Assembly (NCBI RefSeq): GCF_019237615.1
Contig: NZ_JAFAGT010000096.1
Span: forward strand, 46,597-110,596
Source: Roseateles sp.
GTDB taxonomy: Bacteria; Pseudomonadota; Gammaproteobacteria; Burkholderiales; Burkholderiaceae_C
Direction of reading: 5' to 3'
DNA: 64,000 nt
Shown here: positions 52,407 through 62,745 of the stretch, piece after piece
Position numbering within the stretch: the first letter of the stretch is position 1
Layout: every line of letters begins with the position of its first letter
Made by a program: the position numbers and the translations under genes
The notes under the pieces: generated by a model
Database searches by the model: none
What the model was told of the DNA's origin: nothing
The model's input: the letters and a program-made list of their open reading frames with translations, nothing else

Positions 52407-53657
52407 ATGAGCCTGACCGCCTACATGGACGACCTCGGCTGCGCCGCCCGCGCCGCCGCAACAAGGATGGCCGCCGCCTCGACGGCCGCCAAGAACGCCG
52501 CGCTGCTGGCCCTGGCCCGCCGCCTGCGCGAGGCCGGCCCGGCGCTGGCCGAGGCCAATGCGCGCGACCTGGCCGGTGCCGCCGAGTTGAGCGGCCCGCT
52601 GCGCGACCGCCTCAAGCTGGACGCCAAGACGCTGGCCACGGTGGCCGAGGGCTGCGAGCAGATCGCCGCCATGCCAGACCCCATCGGCGAGATCAGCGGC
52701 GTGAAGCGCCGCCCCAGCGGCATCAGCGTGGGCCAGATGCGCGTGCCGCTGGGCGTGTTCGGCATGATCTACGAGAGCCGCCCCAACGTGACCATCGAGG
52801 CCGCGTCGCTGGCCATCAAGAGCGGCAACGCCTGCATCCTGCGCGGCGGCTCCGAGGCCATCCATTCCAACCTCGCGCTGGCCGAGCTGGTGGCCGCGTC
52901 GCTGGAGGAAGCCGGCCTGCCGCGCGCCGCCGTGCAGCTCGTCAACACGACCGACCGTGCCGCCGTCGGCCTGCTGATCAGCTCGCCGCAGTGGGTGGAC
53001 GTCATCATCCCGCGCGGCGGCAAGGGGCTGATCGAGCGCATCTCGGCCGAGGCCAGGGTGCCCGTCATCAAGCACCTGGACGGCAACTGCCACAGCTATG
53101 TCGACGAGTTCGTCGACCTGGAGCAGGCCGTCAAGGTCGTCGACAACGCCAAGACGCAGAAGTACAGCCCCTGCAATGCGACCGAGTCGCTGCTGGTGCA
53201 CGCGGCGCAGGCCCGGGCCTTCCTGCCGCGCATCGCCGAGGTGTTCGCGGCCAAGGGCGTGGAGATGCGCGGCTGCGGCCGCACCCGGGCGCTGCTGCCC
53301 GCCGCCGTGCCGGCGAGCGAGGATGACTGGTCCACCGAATACCTCGCGCCCGTCATCAGCATCAAGGTCGTCGATTCGCTGGACGAGGCCATCGCCCACA
53401 TCAACCGCCACGGCTCGCACCACACGGACGCGATCCTGACGACGAATCACCCGAACGCGATGCGCTTTCTGCGCGAGGTCGATTCGGCCAGCGTGATGGT
53501 CAACGCCAGCACACGCTTCGCCGACGGCTTCGAATACGGCCTGGGCGCCGAGATCGGCATCTCCACCGACAAGTTCCACGCCCGCGGGCCGGTGGGGCTG
53601 GAGGGGCTGACGTCGATGAAGTGGGTGGTGCTGGGGCAGGGCGAGGTGAGGGAATGA
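52407..53657 (+). CDS. proA: glutamate-5-semialdehyde dehydrogenase (gamma-glutamyl phosphate reductase)
   Basis: 416 residues, normal length. [30 protein letters not shown], then the catalytic Cys256 in [14 protein letters not shown], and [21 protein letters not shown] at the end. Reduces gamma-glutamyl phosphate to glutamate semialdehyde with NADPH in proline synthesis. ATG at 52407; GACAAT just before it may be a -10 box, which would make the leader only a few bases. The stop overlaps the next small gene as ATGA. proB is not in the window. Confidence 0.97.
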   Translation: MSLTAYMDDLGCAARAAATRMAAASTAAKNAALLALARRLREAGPALAEANARDLAGAAELSGPLRDRLKLDAKTLATVAEGCEQIAAMPDPIGEISGVKRRPSGISVGQMRVPLGVFGMIYESRPNVTIEAASLAIKSGNACILRGGSEAIHSNLALAELVAASLEEAGLPRAAVQLVNTTDRAAVGLLISSPQWVDVIIPRGGKGLIERISAEARVPVIKHLDGNCHSYVDEFVDLEQAVKVVDNAKTQKYSPCNATESLLVHAAQARAFLPRIAEVFAAKGVEMRGCGRTRALLPAAVPASEDDWSTEYLAPVISIKVVDSLDEAIAHINRHGSHHTDAILTTNHPNAMRFLREVDSASVMVNASTRFADGFEYGLGAEIGISTDKFHARGPVGLEGLTSMKWVVLGQGEVRE

Positions 53658-53935
53658 CCGGCGTCGTGTTTCCTCCGAACCCGGCCTGCGCCCGCGCGAT
53701 GCGGGATGCCGGCATCGATGCGATGGCGGCGCTGGATCACGCGGTTGCCGCTGCCATCGAGGGGCTTGCGCCCGAGCAGGCGCGGGAGATCAAGCTCGCC
53801 TTTGGCCGGACCATGTCGGCGGTCATGGACATGATGATCAACCCGGCGGTCAAGGCGTTTCCGGAGCTCCGTCCGGACGAGTCGACGTGGATCTCCGTCG
53901 CGAAGTCCCGGGCGGCCGAGCGCTCCGGCCGGTAG
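53654..53935 (+). CDS. small helical protein translationally coupled to proA
   Basis: 93 residues; ATG at 53654 overlaps the proA stop by four bases. Helical, with two amphipathic stretches ([49 protein letters not shown]) and a polar tail. No membrane segment or motif is recognised. The tight overlap suggests it is a real gene made with ProA. Function unknown. Confidence 0.6.
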   Translation: MTGVVFPPNPACARAMRDAGIDAMAALDHAVAAAIEGLAPEQAREIKLAFGRTMSAVMDMMINPAVKAFPELRPDESTWISVAKSRAAERSGR

Positions 53936-54100
53936 GCGCCAGGGCCCTGCCGGACGCGGCCCTGCCTCGGTGCATCGGAGCCCGAGGCCCGCGACCCCTG
54001 CGCTGCGCTCCGGTCAGATGGTTGCGCAGTCAATGGATGAGGCAGGCGGCGCCCCCGGCCTCTCCAAAGGGGCAGCGGCAATGGCCAGATACCGACCGCG

Positions 54101-55678
54101 CTACCGCAACCCCGTCACCTGCGCCTCCTTTGGCGCACTGATCACATAGTCCGCCGTGAACCGCTGGCTTTGCCCAGCCGCCAGCGGCTGCTCCCACAGC
54201 ACCAGGCCCGGCTGCTTGCGCCAGGCCTGCGTCGTCGGAGTCGGGCTGAACTGGGCCTGCACCTTGATGTCCTCGTGCTGTGACACCGGCGAGGCCTCGA
54301 CGAGCTGCAGCGTGACCGCGCCCGTCGAGTGGCGGTTTTCGACGACGTAGCCGCGTCCGTAGCGGTGCTCGGCGCGCGTGCCGATGAAGCCGGTGTTGGC
54401 GGCGTTGCGCTGCTCGGGCTCGATCTGCACGCGCACGGCGTCGTCGCGGCCGAAGGGCAGTTCCAGCCTGTCGTCGCTGCCCGCGACGTCGAGCGTGCTG
54501 CTGCCCACCAGGGCGCCGTCGCGCACCAGCTGCACCGCGCCGCGCGGCCAGGAGCCGGCGGGCTTGACGGTCTCGGCGACGAGGTAGGCGCCGGCCTCGC
54601 TCTGCGGCTGCACGCGGGCCAGCACCCTGGCCTGCTGCTTCTCGCTGCCCAGCGCCAGGCTGGCGCGCTGCGTGCCGCTGTCGATGCTGACGCGCAGCGG
54701 CAGCACGAACTCGGTGGCGTAGCTGCCCTGGAAGACGCTCAGATCGAAGCGTTCCAGTTCAGGCTCGCCGACGACACGTGAGCCCTGGGCGGCCACGGAC
54801 ATGGCGACCGGGGCCGGCGCCGCCTGCATGCGCATATCGGCTATCGCCGCCGGCCCGGGCGGCGGCAGCAGGTCCAGCTTCCACGGCCAGGGCGGGTTCT
54901 GGCCCACCTTCTGCGTCGCCTGCGCCGTGGACAGGCGCAGCTTCACGTTCCTCCAGTCCTCGCCGCTTTGCTGCGACACCTGGGCCAGGCGCTCCAGGTT
55001 CAATGCGCCGCTGGCGCTGTCCAGCAGCGCGCGGTAGCTTGGCGCCCAGCCGGCCTGCTGCACGCGGTAGCTCAGCTTCAGCTCGGCCTCGCGCGCGGTG
55101 GACAGGCGCACGCGCAGGCTGCGCCATTGCGGGTTGGCCGCGGCCAGGCGGTCGCGCTCGCCCTTCAGCGGCGCGAGCTGCTTGTCCAGGTCTTCGAGCT
55201 GTCGGCGCAACTGGGCCTGGCGCTGCAGCGCGTCCAGCGCGGTCCTGCGGATGCTGTCGGCCGTGGTCGCGATGCCGGTGGCCGGCGTCGCGCGGGCCTC
55301 GCCCGAGCCCAGCGCCTTCAGGTAGCCCAGGCTGGTATCCAGCGCGCCCGACTCGGCCGCCAGCGTGTCGCGCTGGGCTTCGAGCTTGCGCAGTTGCTCG
55401 TCCAGCGGGCTGGTGGCGCATTCGGGCGCACGCTCGCGCGGCAGCGTCTCGACCTGCACCGGGCCCAGGTTGACGCCCTCGGGCGCCGAGACCTGCAGCG
55501 AGTCGGGGTCGAAGCGCGCCGTCAGGCAGTTCAGCACCAGCTCGCGCGCGCCCGCGGCGACCGTGGCCAGGCGCATGACCTGGGCGCCGCCCGGGTAGAC
55601 CAGCACTTCGTCGATGCGGGACTGGGCCAGCGCCAGCGGCGGGAGCAGGGCGGCGATCAGCAGGGGCGCTTGCTTCAT
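54101..55678 (-). CDS. MuiA-like DUF4140/DUF4139 protein
   Basis: 525 residues from the ATG at 55678. Signal peptide about 1-19 ([14 protein letters not shown]). N-terminal DUF4140 region ([19 protein letters not shown]), a coiled-coil linker at about 85-185 ([35 protein letters not shown]), then DUF4139 beta domain with [22 protein letters not shown] and, near the end, [29 protein letters not shown]. Related proteins are called mucoidy inhibitor A, but their role is not established. Exported, probably envelope-associated. Divergent from queC with a 55-bp gap. Confidence 0.88.
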   Translation of the reverse strand: MKQAPLLIAALLPPLALAQSRIDEVLVYPGGAQVMRLATVAAGARELVLNCLTARFDPDSLQVSAPEGVNLGPVQVETLPRERAPECATSPLDEQLRKLEAQRDTLAAESGALDTSLGYLKALGSGEARATPATGIATTADSIRRTALDALQRQAQLRRQLEDLDKQLAPLKGERDRLAAANPQWRSLRVRLSTAREAELKLSYRVQQAGWAPSYRALLDSASGALNLERLAQVSQQSGEDWRNVKLRLSTAQATQKVGQNPPWPWKLDLLPPPGPAAIADMRMQAAPAPVAMSVAAQGSRVVGEPELERFDLSVFQGSYATEFVLPLRVSIDSGTQRASLALGSEKQQARVLARVQPQSEAGAYLVAETVKPAGSWPRGAVQLVRDGALVGSSTLDVAGSDDRLELPFGRDDAVRVQIEPEQRNAANTGFIGTRAEHRYGRGYVVENRHSTGAVTLQLVEASPVSQHEDIKVQAQFSPTPTTQAWRKQPGLVLWEQPLAAGQSQRFTADYVISAPKEAQVTGLR

Positions 55679-55733
55679 GGTCGGGAGGGCTTGCGGGCCA
55701 TGTGGACGGGAGGGCAAAGGTAGCATCCCGCCC

Positions 55734-56441
55734 ATGATCGACAACCGCAAAGCCCTGGTACTTTTTTCCGGCGGCCAGGACTCCACCACCTGCCTGGCCT
55801 GGGCCCTGGACCGTTATGCCGAGGTCGAGACGCTGGCCTTCGACTATGGCCAGCGCCACCGCGTCGAGCTGGACTGCCGCAACGCCGTGCGTGCCGAGAT
55901 CGCGCGCCAGTTCCCGGCCTGGGCCGGCCGGCTCGGCGCCGACCATCTGCTGGACCTCTCGCTGCTGGGCCAGATCAGCGACACGGCGCTGACCGACGAG
56001 CGCGCCATCGAGCTGCAGGCCAACGGCCTGCCCAACACCTTCGTGCCGGGCCGCAACCTGCTGTTCCTGACCTTCGCGGCGACGCTGGCCTACCGGCGCG
56101 GCGCCAGCGTGCTGGTGGGCGGCATGTGCGAGACCGACTTCTCCGGCTACCCGGACTGCCGCGACAACACGATGAAGGCGCTGCAGGTGGCGCTCAGCCT
56201 GGGCCTGGACGCGCCCATGACGCTGGAGACGCCGCTGATGTTCATCGACAAGGCGGCCACCTGGCGCATGGCCGAGGGCCTGGGAGGCGCAGCGCTGGTG
56301 AAGCTCATCGTCGAGGAGACGCACACCTGCTACCTCGGCGAGCGCGGCGCGCTGCATGCCTGGGGCCATGGCTGCGGCCATTGCCCGGCCTGCGCGCTGC
56401 GGGCGCGGGGCTTCGAGCAGTACCGCGGAGCCCGGCCGTGA
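55734..56441 (+). CDS. queC: 7-cyano-7-deazaguanine synthase
   Basis: 235 residues. PP-loop [18 protein letters not shown] near the N-terminus, [13 protein letters not shown], and the zinc Cys set ending [14 protein letters not shown]. Makes preQ0 from 7-carboxy-7-deazaguanine with ATP and ammonia, for queuosine in tRNA. folE, which feeds the same pathway from GTP, lies 0.7 kb downstream on the other strand. The stop overlaps the LemA-like gene start as GTGA. Confidence 0.96.
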   Translation: MIDNRKALVLFSGGQDSTTCLAWALDRYAEVETLAFDYGQRHRVELDCRNAVRAEIARQFPAWAGRLGADHLLDLSLLGQISDTALTDERAIELQANGLPNTFVPGRNLLFLTFAATLAYRRGASVLVGGMCETDFSGYPDCRDNTMKALQVALSLGLDAPMTLETPLMFIDKAATWRMAEGLGGAALVKLIVEETHTCYLGERGALHAWGHGCGHCPACALRARGFEQYRGARP

Positions 56442-57001
56442 CGGCCTGGCTCAACTGGCTCAACTGGCAGATGGCCGGCATCGTCGTCGCCGCGCTGCTG
56501 TTCTTCTGGGGCGTGGGCGCCTACAACCGGCTGATGGCGCTGCGCAACGCCATCGGCGACGCCTTCACGCAGCTGGGCGGGCACCTGAAGGAGCGCAGCG
56601 AGGCCTGCGACAAGCTGCTGGCCGCCGTGGCGCCGCGCCTGCCCAGCGAGCAGGCCACCTTCGACGCGCTGGCCAGCGCGCAGGCCGAATCCCAGGCCGC
56701 CATGCAGGCCTCGCGCGGCAAGCCCTGGGCGCCCGACCCGGTGGGCAGCCTGGCCGTGGCCAGCGCCCTGCATGCGGCGGCGCTGACGCGCCTGCTGTCG
56801 CTGCTGGACCACCAGGCCGAGCTGCGCAGCGAGTCCGGGATCGACGGCCTCGTCAGCGAGCTCAAGCTCATCGAGCGCCAGCGCGCCTTTGCGCGCCAGG
56901 TCTTCAACCAGGCGGTGGCCCAGTACAACGAGGCGCTGCACCAGTTCCCGACGCGGCTGCTGGCGAACCTGTACGGGTTCAGCGAGGCGCGCTCGCTGTA
57001 G
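56438..57001 (+). CDS. LemA-family membrane protein
   Basis: 187 residues from a GTG that overlaps the queC stop by four bases. One N-terminal helix ([21 protein letters not shown]) leads into the helical LemA-type domain: [25 protein letters not shown], then a conserved [29 protein letters not shown]. The short N-terminus outside and the long helical bundle are typical. Function of the family is unknown. Coupling with queC is probably only genomic economy. Confidence 0.88.
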   Translation: MTAWLNWLNWQMAGIVVAALLFFWGVGAYNRLMALRNAIGDAFTQLGGHLKERSEACDKLLAAVAPRLPSEQATFDALASAQAESQAAMQASRGKPWAPDPVGSLAVASALHAAALTRLLSLLDHQAELRSESGIDGLVSELKLIERQRAFARQVFNQAVAQYNEALHQFPTRLLANLYGFSEARSL

Positions 57002-57100
57002 ATCGCGGCGCCTGGGGCCGAGCGCCCCAGGCCGGTCAGGCGATGTGCTCGCGGCTCGATGCCGCGCTTCGCCGGCCCCTCGCGAGGCCGGGCGAGAGGC

Positions 57101-57796
57101 TCACGACTTCTTCGGCATCAGGGCCAGGAACTCCCGCCGCAGGTTGGCATCCGTCAGGAATGCGCCGCGCATGACGCTGTTGGTCATCGCCGCCTGGTTG
57201 TCCTTCACGCCGCGCCAGTGCATGCAGAAGTGGTCGGCCTCCATGACGACGGCCAGGCCGTCGGGCTGGACGCGGGTCTCCAGCTCGTTGGCCAGCATGA
57301 TGACGGCCTCCTCCTGGATCTGCGGGCGGTTCATGACCCAGTCGGTCAGGCGCACGTACTTGGACAGGCCGATCAGGTTGGAATGCTCGTTGGGCATGAT
57401 GCCCACCCACACCCGGCCGAGGATGGGGCAGAGGTGGTGGGAGCAGGCGCTGCGCACCGTGATCGGGCCGACGATCATCAGCTCGTTGAGGCGGCCGACA
57501 TTGGGGAACTCGGTGACCGTGGGCGCCTCGGCGTAGCGGCCGGCAAAGACCTCGCGGATGAACATCTTGGCCACGCGCTTGGCCGTTTCCTGGGTGTTGT
57601 GGTCGCTGTCGGTGTCGATGACCAGGCTTTGCAGCACGGCCTGCATCCTGGCCTGGACCTCGTCCTGCAGCGCGTCAAGCTCGCCGGGTTCGATGAAGGC
57701 GGCAATGTTGTCGTTGGCATGGTGGCGGCAGCCTGCCGACACGAGGCGGTAGCGGATGCGCTCGGAGACCGGCGCGTCAGATGCGGGAGCGTTCAT
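57101..57796 (-). CDS. folE: GTP cyclohydrolase I
   Basis: 231 residues. Zinc and active-site residues are visible in SACSHHLCPILGRVWVGIMP and MEADHFCMHWRGV; VQARMQAVLQSLVIDTDSDHNTQETAKRVAKMF is the conserved lead-in. Turns GTP into 7,8-dihydroneopterin triphosphate, shared by folate and queuosine synthesis. Start chosen at 57796; the frame stays open to 57817 but conservation begins later. Divergent from rsmB with a 43-bp gap. Confidence 0.95.
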   Translation of the reverse strand: MNAPASDAPVSERIRYRLVSAGCRHHANDNIAAFIEPGELDALQDEVQARMQAVLQSLVIDTDSDHNTQETAKRVAKMFIREVFAGRYAEAPTVTEFPNVGRLNELMIVGPITVRSACSHHLCPILGRVWVGIMPNEHSNLIGLSKYVRLTDWVMNRPQIQEEAVIMLANELETRVQPDGLAVVMEADHFCMHWRGVKDNQAAMTNSVMRGAFLTDANLRREFLALMPKKS

Positions 57797-57805
57797 GGGC
57801 GCGGA

Positions 57806-57833
57806 TTGTCCGGGCAAAGCCCACTTCTACACT
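57806..57833 (+). promoter_or_regulatory. promoter candidate for rsmB (possibly leaderless)
   Basis: TTGTCC at 57806-57811, a 16-base spacer and TACACT at 57828-57833. Transcription would begin about seven bases later, at or next to the ATG at 57840, and no ribosome-binding site precedes that ATG. Confidence 0.4.
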
Positions 57834-57839
57834 GCAGCC

Positions 57840-59168
57840 ATGTCCCAAAGTCCCCAGTCTGCCCCGCTGCACCGGCTGCTGTCCCAGGCCGCCGACGCCG
57901 TGCAAGGCGTGCGCGAGGGCCGCTCGCTGACCGATCTGCTGGCCCGCGTGCCGGCCGAGCTTCGCCCCGGCACCCAGGCCCTGGCCTTCACGGCGCTGCG
58001 CCGCCTCGGCGGCGCCGAGGCCGTGCGCCAGCAGCTCGCGCCCAAGGCGCCGCCGCCGCGCGTGGACGCGCTGCTGCTCGTCGCGCTGGCCCTGCTGTGG
58101 CCCGATCCCGAGCCTGCCTATGCCGACCACACGCTGGTGGACCAGGCCGTCCACGCCGCCAAGACCCGCGCGCCGGCCAGCGCCGCCTTCGTCAACGCCG
58201 TGCTGCGGCGCTTCCTGCGCGAGCGCGACGCGCTCGTCGCCGCGGCCGAGCGCAACCCCCAGGGCGCCTTCAACCACCCGGCCTGGTGGGTGGAGAAGCT
58301 GCGCCAGGACTGGCCCGCGCAGTGGCAGGCCATCCTGGCCGCCAACAACCGCCCGCCGCCGATGACGCTGCGCGTGCACGCCCAGCGTGCGACGGCGGCC
58401 GAGTACGTCGAGCGCCTGGCCGGCCTGGGGCTGCCCGCGCGGGTGCTGGGCGCGCCCACGCCACAGGCCCTCGTGCTGGACCGGCCGGCGCCCGTCACGG
58501 CCCTGCCGGGCTTCGCAGAAGGCCTGGTCTCGGTGCAGGACGCCGCGGCCCAGCTGGCCGCGCCGCTGCTGCTCGGCACCGGCCCGGACTTCAAGCTGAG
58601 GCCCGGCGCCCGCGTGCTGGATGCCTGCGCGGCCCCCGGCGGCAAGACGGCCCATCTGCTGGAGCTGCAGCCCGACCTGCAGCTGACCGCGCTGGACGCC
58701 GACGCCCAGCGCCTGGGCCGCGTGCAGGACAACCTCACCCGCCTTGGCCAGCAGGCGACGCTCAAGGCCGTCGACGCCCGCCAGACCGCCGCCTGGTGGG
58801 ACGGGGTGCCCTTCGACGCCATCCTGCTCGACGCCCCCTGCAGCGCCTCCGGCATCGTGCGCCGCCACCCCGACGTGCGCTGGCTGCGCCGCCCCGACGA
58901 CATCGCCGCGCTGGCCCGCATCCAGGCCGAGCTGCTGGACGCGCTGTGGCCGCTGCTGGCGCCGGGCGGGCGGCTGGTCTATGCCACCTGCTCGGTCTTC
59001 CGGGCCGAAGGTCAGGCCCAGCTCGACGCATTTTTGCAACGCCATGCCGATGCGAAGTCGCACGTCGTGCCCGGGTTCACGGGTCACCTGCTGCCCCTGG
59101 CCGACAATGCCACCCAGCCTTCGCCGCCGCTCGACGGCTTCTTCTACGCCCTGCTGACCCGCCGCTGA
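57840..59168 (+). CDS. rsmB: 16S rRNA (cytosine(967)-C(5))-methyltransferase
   Basis: 442 residues. N-terminal NusB-like RNA-binding domain (about 10-150, ending AFVNAVLRRFLRER), then the SAM methyltransferase domain with DACAAPGGKTAHLLEL, ILLDAPCSASGIVRRHPDVRWLR and the catalytic Cys in YATCSVF. Methylates C967 of 16S rRNA. No good ribosome-binding site precedes the ATG, and the likely promoter ends right at it. One base separates it from the DUF4390 gene, starting a four-gene run to ntrX. Confidence 0.95.
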   Translation: MSQSPQSAPLHRLLSQAADAVQGVREGRSLTDLLARVPAELRPGTQALAFTALRRLGGAEAVRQQLAPKAPPPRVDALLLVALALLWPDPEPAYADHTLVDQAVHAAKTRAPASAAFVNAVLRRFLRERDALVAAAERNPQGAFNHPAWWVEKLRQDWPAQWQAILAANNRPPPMTLRVHAQRATAAEYVERLAGLGLPARVLGAPTPQALVLDRPAPVTALPGFAEGLVSVQDAAAQLAAPLLLGTGPDFKLRPGARVLDACAAPGGKTAHLLELQPDLQLTALDADAQRLGRVQDNLTRLGQQATLKAVDARQTAAWWDGVPFDAILLDAPCSASGIVRRHPDVRWLRRPDDIAALARIQAELLDALWPLLAPGGRLVYATCSVFRAEGQAQLDAFLQRHADAKSHVVPGFTGHLLPLADNATQPSPPLDGFFYALLTRR

Positions 59169-59169
59169 G

Positions 59170-59733
59170 TTGTTCGCCCGAATCGTCATCGCTGCCTGCT
59201 TCGCCGTGCTGCTTGCCCTTTTTCCGGGCGCGGCGCGGGCCGACGGCATCGAGCTTACCCAGCTCGCGACGCACAAGGGCGACGACGGGCTGGAGCTGAG
59301 CTTCACGACCCGCTTCGAGCTGAGCCGCGCCGCCGTGGACGCGCTGCACAAGGACGTGGCGCTGTACTTCGTCGCCGAGGCCAACGTGCTGCGCAGCCGC
59401 TGGTACTGGCGCGATGCCCGCGTGGCGCGCTCCGAGCGCGGCTGGCGCCTGACCTGGAATTCGCTGACGCGGCAGTACCGCGTCTCCACCGGCGGCCTGC
59501 ACCAGAGCTTCGCGACGCTGGACGAGGCACTGACCGTGCTGCGCGGCCAGAGCGGCTGGCGCATCGCCGAGCCCAAGGACATCGAGGACGGCAGCGGCTA
59601 CTACCTGGAGTTCAGCTACCGGCTGGACGTCAACCAGCTGCCGCGCCTGATGCAGATCGGCGGCCTGCAGTCCGGCTTCGCGCTCAGTGTCGAGCGCAAG
59701 CACAACCTCGGCAGCGACTTCTCCCTCAAATGA
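59170..59733 (+). CDS. DUF4390 exported protein
   Basis: 187 residues from a TTG one base after the rsmB stop; no nearer ATG would keep the signal peptide (about 1-24, ending ARA). The mature part follows DUF4390: LTQLATHKGDDGLELSFTTRFELS, then RSRWYWRDARVA, and LTWNSLTRQYRVSTGGLHQSFATLDEAL. It always sits between rsmB and ntrY in betaproteobacteria, so a part in NtrYX signalling or its control is plausible but unproven. Stop overlaps ntrY as ATGA. Confidence 0.9.
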   Translation: MFARIVIAACFAVLLALFPGAARADGIELTQLATHKGDDGLELSFTTRFELSRAAVDALHKDVALYFVAEANVLRSRWYWRDARVARSERGWRLTWNSLTRQYRVSTGGLHQSFATLDEALTVLRGQSGWRIAEPKDIEDGSGYYLEFSYRLDVNQLPRLMQIGGLQSGFALSVERKHNLGSDFSLK

Positions 59734-62015
59734 CCAAGGCCGCGCGTTGGGGCTGGGTCATCACGGGGGTGACCCTCACGGGCGTGGCCGGCGTGCTGGC
59801 CTTCCTGCTGTCCATAGGCACGACGAGCGAGCGCGGCTTCTTCGAGCGCCACTACCACTGGCTGTACTGGGTCAACGTGGCCGTCGCCACGGTGCTGACC
59901 CTGGTCATCCTGACGGCCGCCGTGCGCCTGGTCGTGCGCGTGCGCCGCGGCCGCTTCGGCAGCCGGCTGCTGTTCAAGCTGGCGGCCATCTTCGCCCTCG
60001 TCGGCATCGTGCCGGGCGTGCTGATCTACGCCGTCTCCTACCAGTTCGTGAACCGCAGCATCGAGACCTGGTTCGACGTCAAGCTCGCCAGCGCGCTGGA
60101 GGCCGGCCTCAACCTCGGCCGCGGCACGCTGGACGCGATGGTCAGCGACCTCGGCAGCAAGACCCGCGACGCCGCCGACCAGCTCGCCGACAGCAGCACG
60201 CCCCAGCTGCTCCTGCTGGAGCGGCTGCGCGACAAGCTGGGCGCGCGCACCGTCGCCATCGTCGGCGGCAAGGGCCAGATCCTGCTCGAGAGCGGCGGCG
60301 ACACGCGCCAGCTCACGCCGGACCGGCCCAGCGACAGCATGCTGAGCCGCGCCCGCGGCGGCCAGCCGGCCAGCCAGCTCGAGGGCCTGGAGGACGAGGC
60401 CACCGCCCTGCAGGGCGGTGCCCAGATCCGCACGCTGGCCCTGCTGCCCAACACCGAGCTGCGGCTGGGACTGGGCGAGCGCTACCTGATGGTCATCCAG
60501 CGCATCCCGTCCAGCATGCTGACGAATGCGCTCGCCGTGCAGACGGCCAACAGCGAGTACCAGCAGCGCTCGCTGGAGCGCGTGGGCCTGCGCCGCATGT
60601 ACCTGAACACGCTGACGCTGGTGCTCATCCTGGCCACCTTCGCGGCGCTGCTGCTGGCCGTCACGCTGGGCAACCAGCTCGCGCGGCCGCTCTTGATGCT
60701 GGCCGACGGCGTGCGTCACGTGGCCCAGGGCGACCTCTCGGTGCGCCCCGTGCTCGGCTCGCGCGACGAGCTGGGCGGCCTGACGCGCTCCTTCGCCGAC
60801 ATGACGGGCCAGCTGGCCGATGCGCGCGCGCAGGTCACGCGCACCGTTGCCGAGCTGGACGCCGCCCGCACCCACCTGCAGACCATCCTCGACAACCTGA
60901 CCGCCGGCGTGCTCGTCTTTGACGCGCAGGGACGCCTGGAGACGGTCAACCCGGGCGCGACGCGCATCCTGCGCCTGCCGCTGTCGGCCTACGTCGACCG
61001 TCCCCTGGGCGACGTGCCCGGCCTGGCCGAGTTCGCCGCCAAGCTGGACCAGCGCTTCGAGCAAAGCCTCAGCGCCGACGGCGAGCGCGGCATGGAGCGC
61101 GAGCTCTGGCAGGAGTCCTTCGAACTGCAGCTGGACCCCAAGCAGGACTTGCTGACGCTGCTGGTGCGCGGCGCGCCGCTGCCGCAGGGCGCGCGCCTGG
61201 TCGTCTTCGACGACATCTCCGAGGTCGTCTCGGCCCAGCGCTCGGCCGCCTGGAGCGAGGTCGCGCGCCGGCTGGCCCACGAGATCAAGAACCCGCTGAC
61301 GCCCATCCAGCTCTCCGCCGAGCGCCTGCAGCACAAGCTCGAGGCCAAGCTGGAAGGCACCGACCAAGCCATGCTGGTGCGCTCGGTGGCCACCATCGTC
61401 AACCAGGTGCAGGCGATGAAGCAGCTCGTCAACGAGTTCCGCGACTACGCCCGCCTGCCCTCGGCCCAGCTCACGCCGCTGGACCTCAACGCCCTCGTGC
61501 ACGAGGTCCTGAGCCTGTACGCCGAGCCGCAGGACCGGGGGCGCCTGACCGCCGACCTGGCGCCCCGCCTGCCCGCCATCAAGGGCGATGCCAGCCAGCT
61601 GCGCCAGGTCATCCACAACCTCGTGCAGAACGCGCTGGACGCCGTGCAGGATCGCCCCGACGGCCACGTCACCGTGCGCTCCTCGCTGGCCGTGACCGAG
61701 GCCGGCATGCCGCGCGCGGTGCGCCTGCACATCATCGACAACGGCCCCGGTTTCGCCGACAAGGTGCTCAAGCGCGCCTTCGAACCCTATGTGACGACCA
61801 AGGCCAAGGGCACCGGCCTGGGCCTGGCCGTCGTCAAGAAAATCGCCGACGAACATGGCGCCCGAATCTCGCTGCGCAACCTGCATCCGGCTCCCGATGC
61901 GGGTTCTCCCGTTGACGATGAACACGACGCCCTCGTGATCGGTGCGCAAGTTTCGCTATCATTTTCGAACCTGACACCTGCCACCGAGCCCGGTGCGCAA
62001 GGTGCCAAGACCTAA
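59730..62015 (+). CDS. ntrY: nitrogen-regulation-type sensor histidine kinase NtrY
   Basis: 761 residues. Membrane helices at about 9-30, 45-70 and 84-105, a periplasmic domain (about 106-285), a fourth helix near 290-315, HAMP, a PAS domain (about 375-490, ILDNLTAGVLVFDAQGRLETVN), HisKA with acceptor His in RRLAHEIKNPLTPIQLSAERL, and ATPase motifs NLVQNALDA, DNGPGF and KGTGLGLAVVKKI. Matches NtrY in order and length. Partner is NtrX, 6 bp downstream. Senses nitrogen or redox state in related bacteria. Confidence 0.95.
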   Translation: MTKAARWGWVITGVTLTGVAGVLAFLLSIGTTSERGFFERHYHWLYWVNVAVATVLTLVILTAAVRLVVRVRRGRFGSRLLFKLAAIFALVGIVPGVLIYAVSYQFVNRSIETWFDVKLASALEAGLNLGRGTLDAMVSDLGSKTRDAADQLADSSTPQLLLLERLRDKLGARTVAIVGGKGQILLESGGDTRQLTPDRPSDSMLSRARGGQPASQLEGLEDEATALQGGAQIRTLALLPNTELRLGLGERYLMVIQRIPSSMLTNALAVQTANSEYQQRSLERVGLRRMYLNTLTLVLILATFAALLLAVTLGNQLARPLLMLADGVRHVAQGDLSVRPVLGSRDELGGLTRSFADMTGQLADARAQVTRTVAELDAARTHLQTILDNLTAGVLVFDAQGRLETVNPGATRILRLPLSAYVDRPLGDVPGLAEFAAKLDQRFEQSLSADGERGMERELWQESFELQLDPKQDLLTLLVRGAPLPQGARLVVFDDISEVVSAQRSAAWSEVARRLAHEIKNPLTPIQLSAERLQHKLEAKLEGTDQAMLVRSVATIVNQVQAMKQLVNEFRDYARLPSAQLTPLDLNALVHEVLSLYAEPQDRGRLTADLAPRLPAIKGDASQLRQVIHNLVQNALDAVQDRPDGHVTVRSSLAVTEAGMPRAVRLHIIDNGPGFADKVLKRAFEPYVTTKAKGTGLGLAVVKKIADEHGARISLRNLHPAPDAGSPVDDEHDALVIGAQVSLSFSNLTPATEPGAQGAKT

Positions 62016-62021
62016 GGATTC

Positions 62022-62723
62022 ATGGCCACCATTCTTGTTGTCGACGACGAGTTGGGCATTCGTGCCCTGCTGTCCGAAATCCTCAGCGACGAGGGGCACA
62101 CCATCGAGCTTGCCGAGAACGCCACCCAGGCGCGGGCGGCGCGCGAGCGCATGCGCCCGGACCTGGTGCTGCTCGACATCTGGATGCCCGATGTCGACGG
62201 CGTCACGCTGCTCAAGGAGTGGGGCGGCGCCGGCCTGCTGACCATGCCCGTCATCATGATGAGCGGCCACGGCACCATAGACACGGCGGTCGAGGCCACC
62301 AAGTTCGGCGCCATCGCCTTCCTCGAAAAGCCCATCACGCTGCAGAAGCTGCTGCGCGCCGTCGAGCAGGCCCTCGTCAAGACCGCCCCGCCGCGCCCCG
62401 CGCCGGCCGTGGTGGGCCTGCCCAGCTACACCCGCGCCGAACCCGGCAGCCTGCCTGCCGCGACCAACCACGGCATTGCGCTGTCCAGCCACCTGCCCAT
62501 CAGCAATGCGCTGGCGTCCGAGCAGAGCTTCGAGCTCGACCGTCCGCTGCGCGAGGCGCGCGACGCCTTCGAGAAGAGCTACTTCGAGTTCCACCTCGCC
62601 AAGGAGAACGGCTCCATGACGCGCGTCGCCGAGAAGACCGGCCTGGAACGCACCCACCTCTACCGCAAGCTCAAGCAGTTGGGCGTGGACCTGAGCCGCA
62701 ACAAGCGCGGCAGCGGCGGCTAG
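62022..62723 (+). CDS. ntrX: response regulator NtrX, short form without AAA+ domain
   Basis: 233 residues, against about 450 in alphaproteobacterial NtrX. Receiver domain 1-120 with acidic Asp8/Asp9 and phospho-acceptor Asp52 (LLDIWMPDVDG). A flexible linker covers about 121-175 (Pro/Ala/Ser-rich). The C-terminal Fis-type helix-turn-helix is at about 185-225 (YFEFHLAKENGSMTRVAEKTGLERTHLYRKLKQLGVD). The sigma-54 interaction domain is absent, so it must work by another route, e.g. as a repressor or sigma-70 activator. Short NtrX is common in betaproteobacteria. Confidence 0.93.
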   Translation: MATILVVDDELGIRALLSEILSDEGHTIELAENATQARAARERMRPDLVLLDIWMPDVDGVTLLKEWGGAGLLTMPVIMMSGHGTIDTAVEATKFGAIAFLEKPITLQKLLRAVEQALVKTAPPRPAPAVVGLPSYTRAEPGSLPAATNHGIALSSHLPISNALASEQSFELDRPLREARDAFEKSYFEFHLAKENGSMTRVAEKTGLERTHLYRKLKQLGVDLSRNKRGSGG

Positions 62724-62745
62724 CCATTGGCGCCCGCGACTGTGC

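Noticed and set aside
54000..54100. Gene or terminator between the small proA-coupled gene and the MuiA-like gene.
   Set aside because: The 165-bp gap from 53936 shows neither a ribosome-binding site nor a hairpin with T-run.
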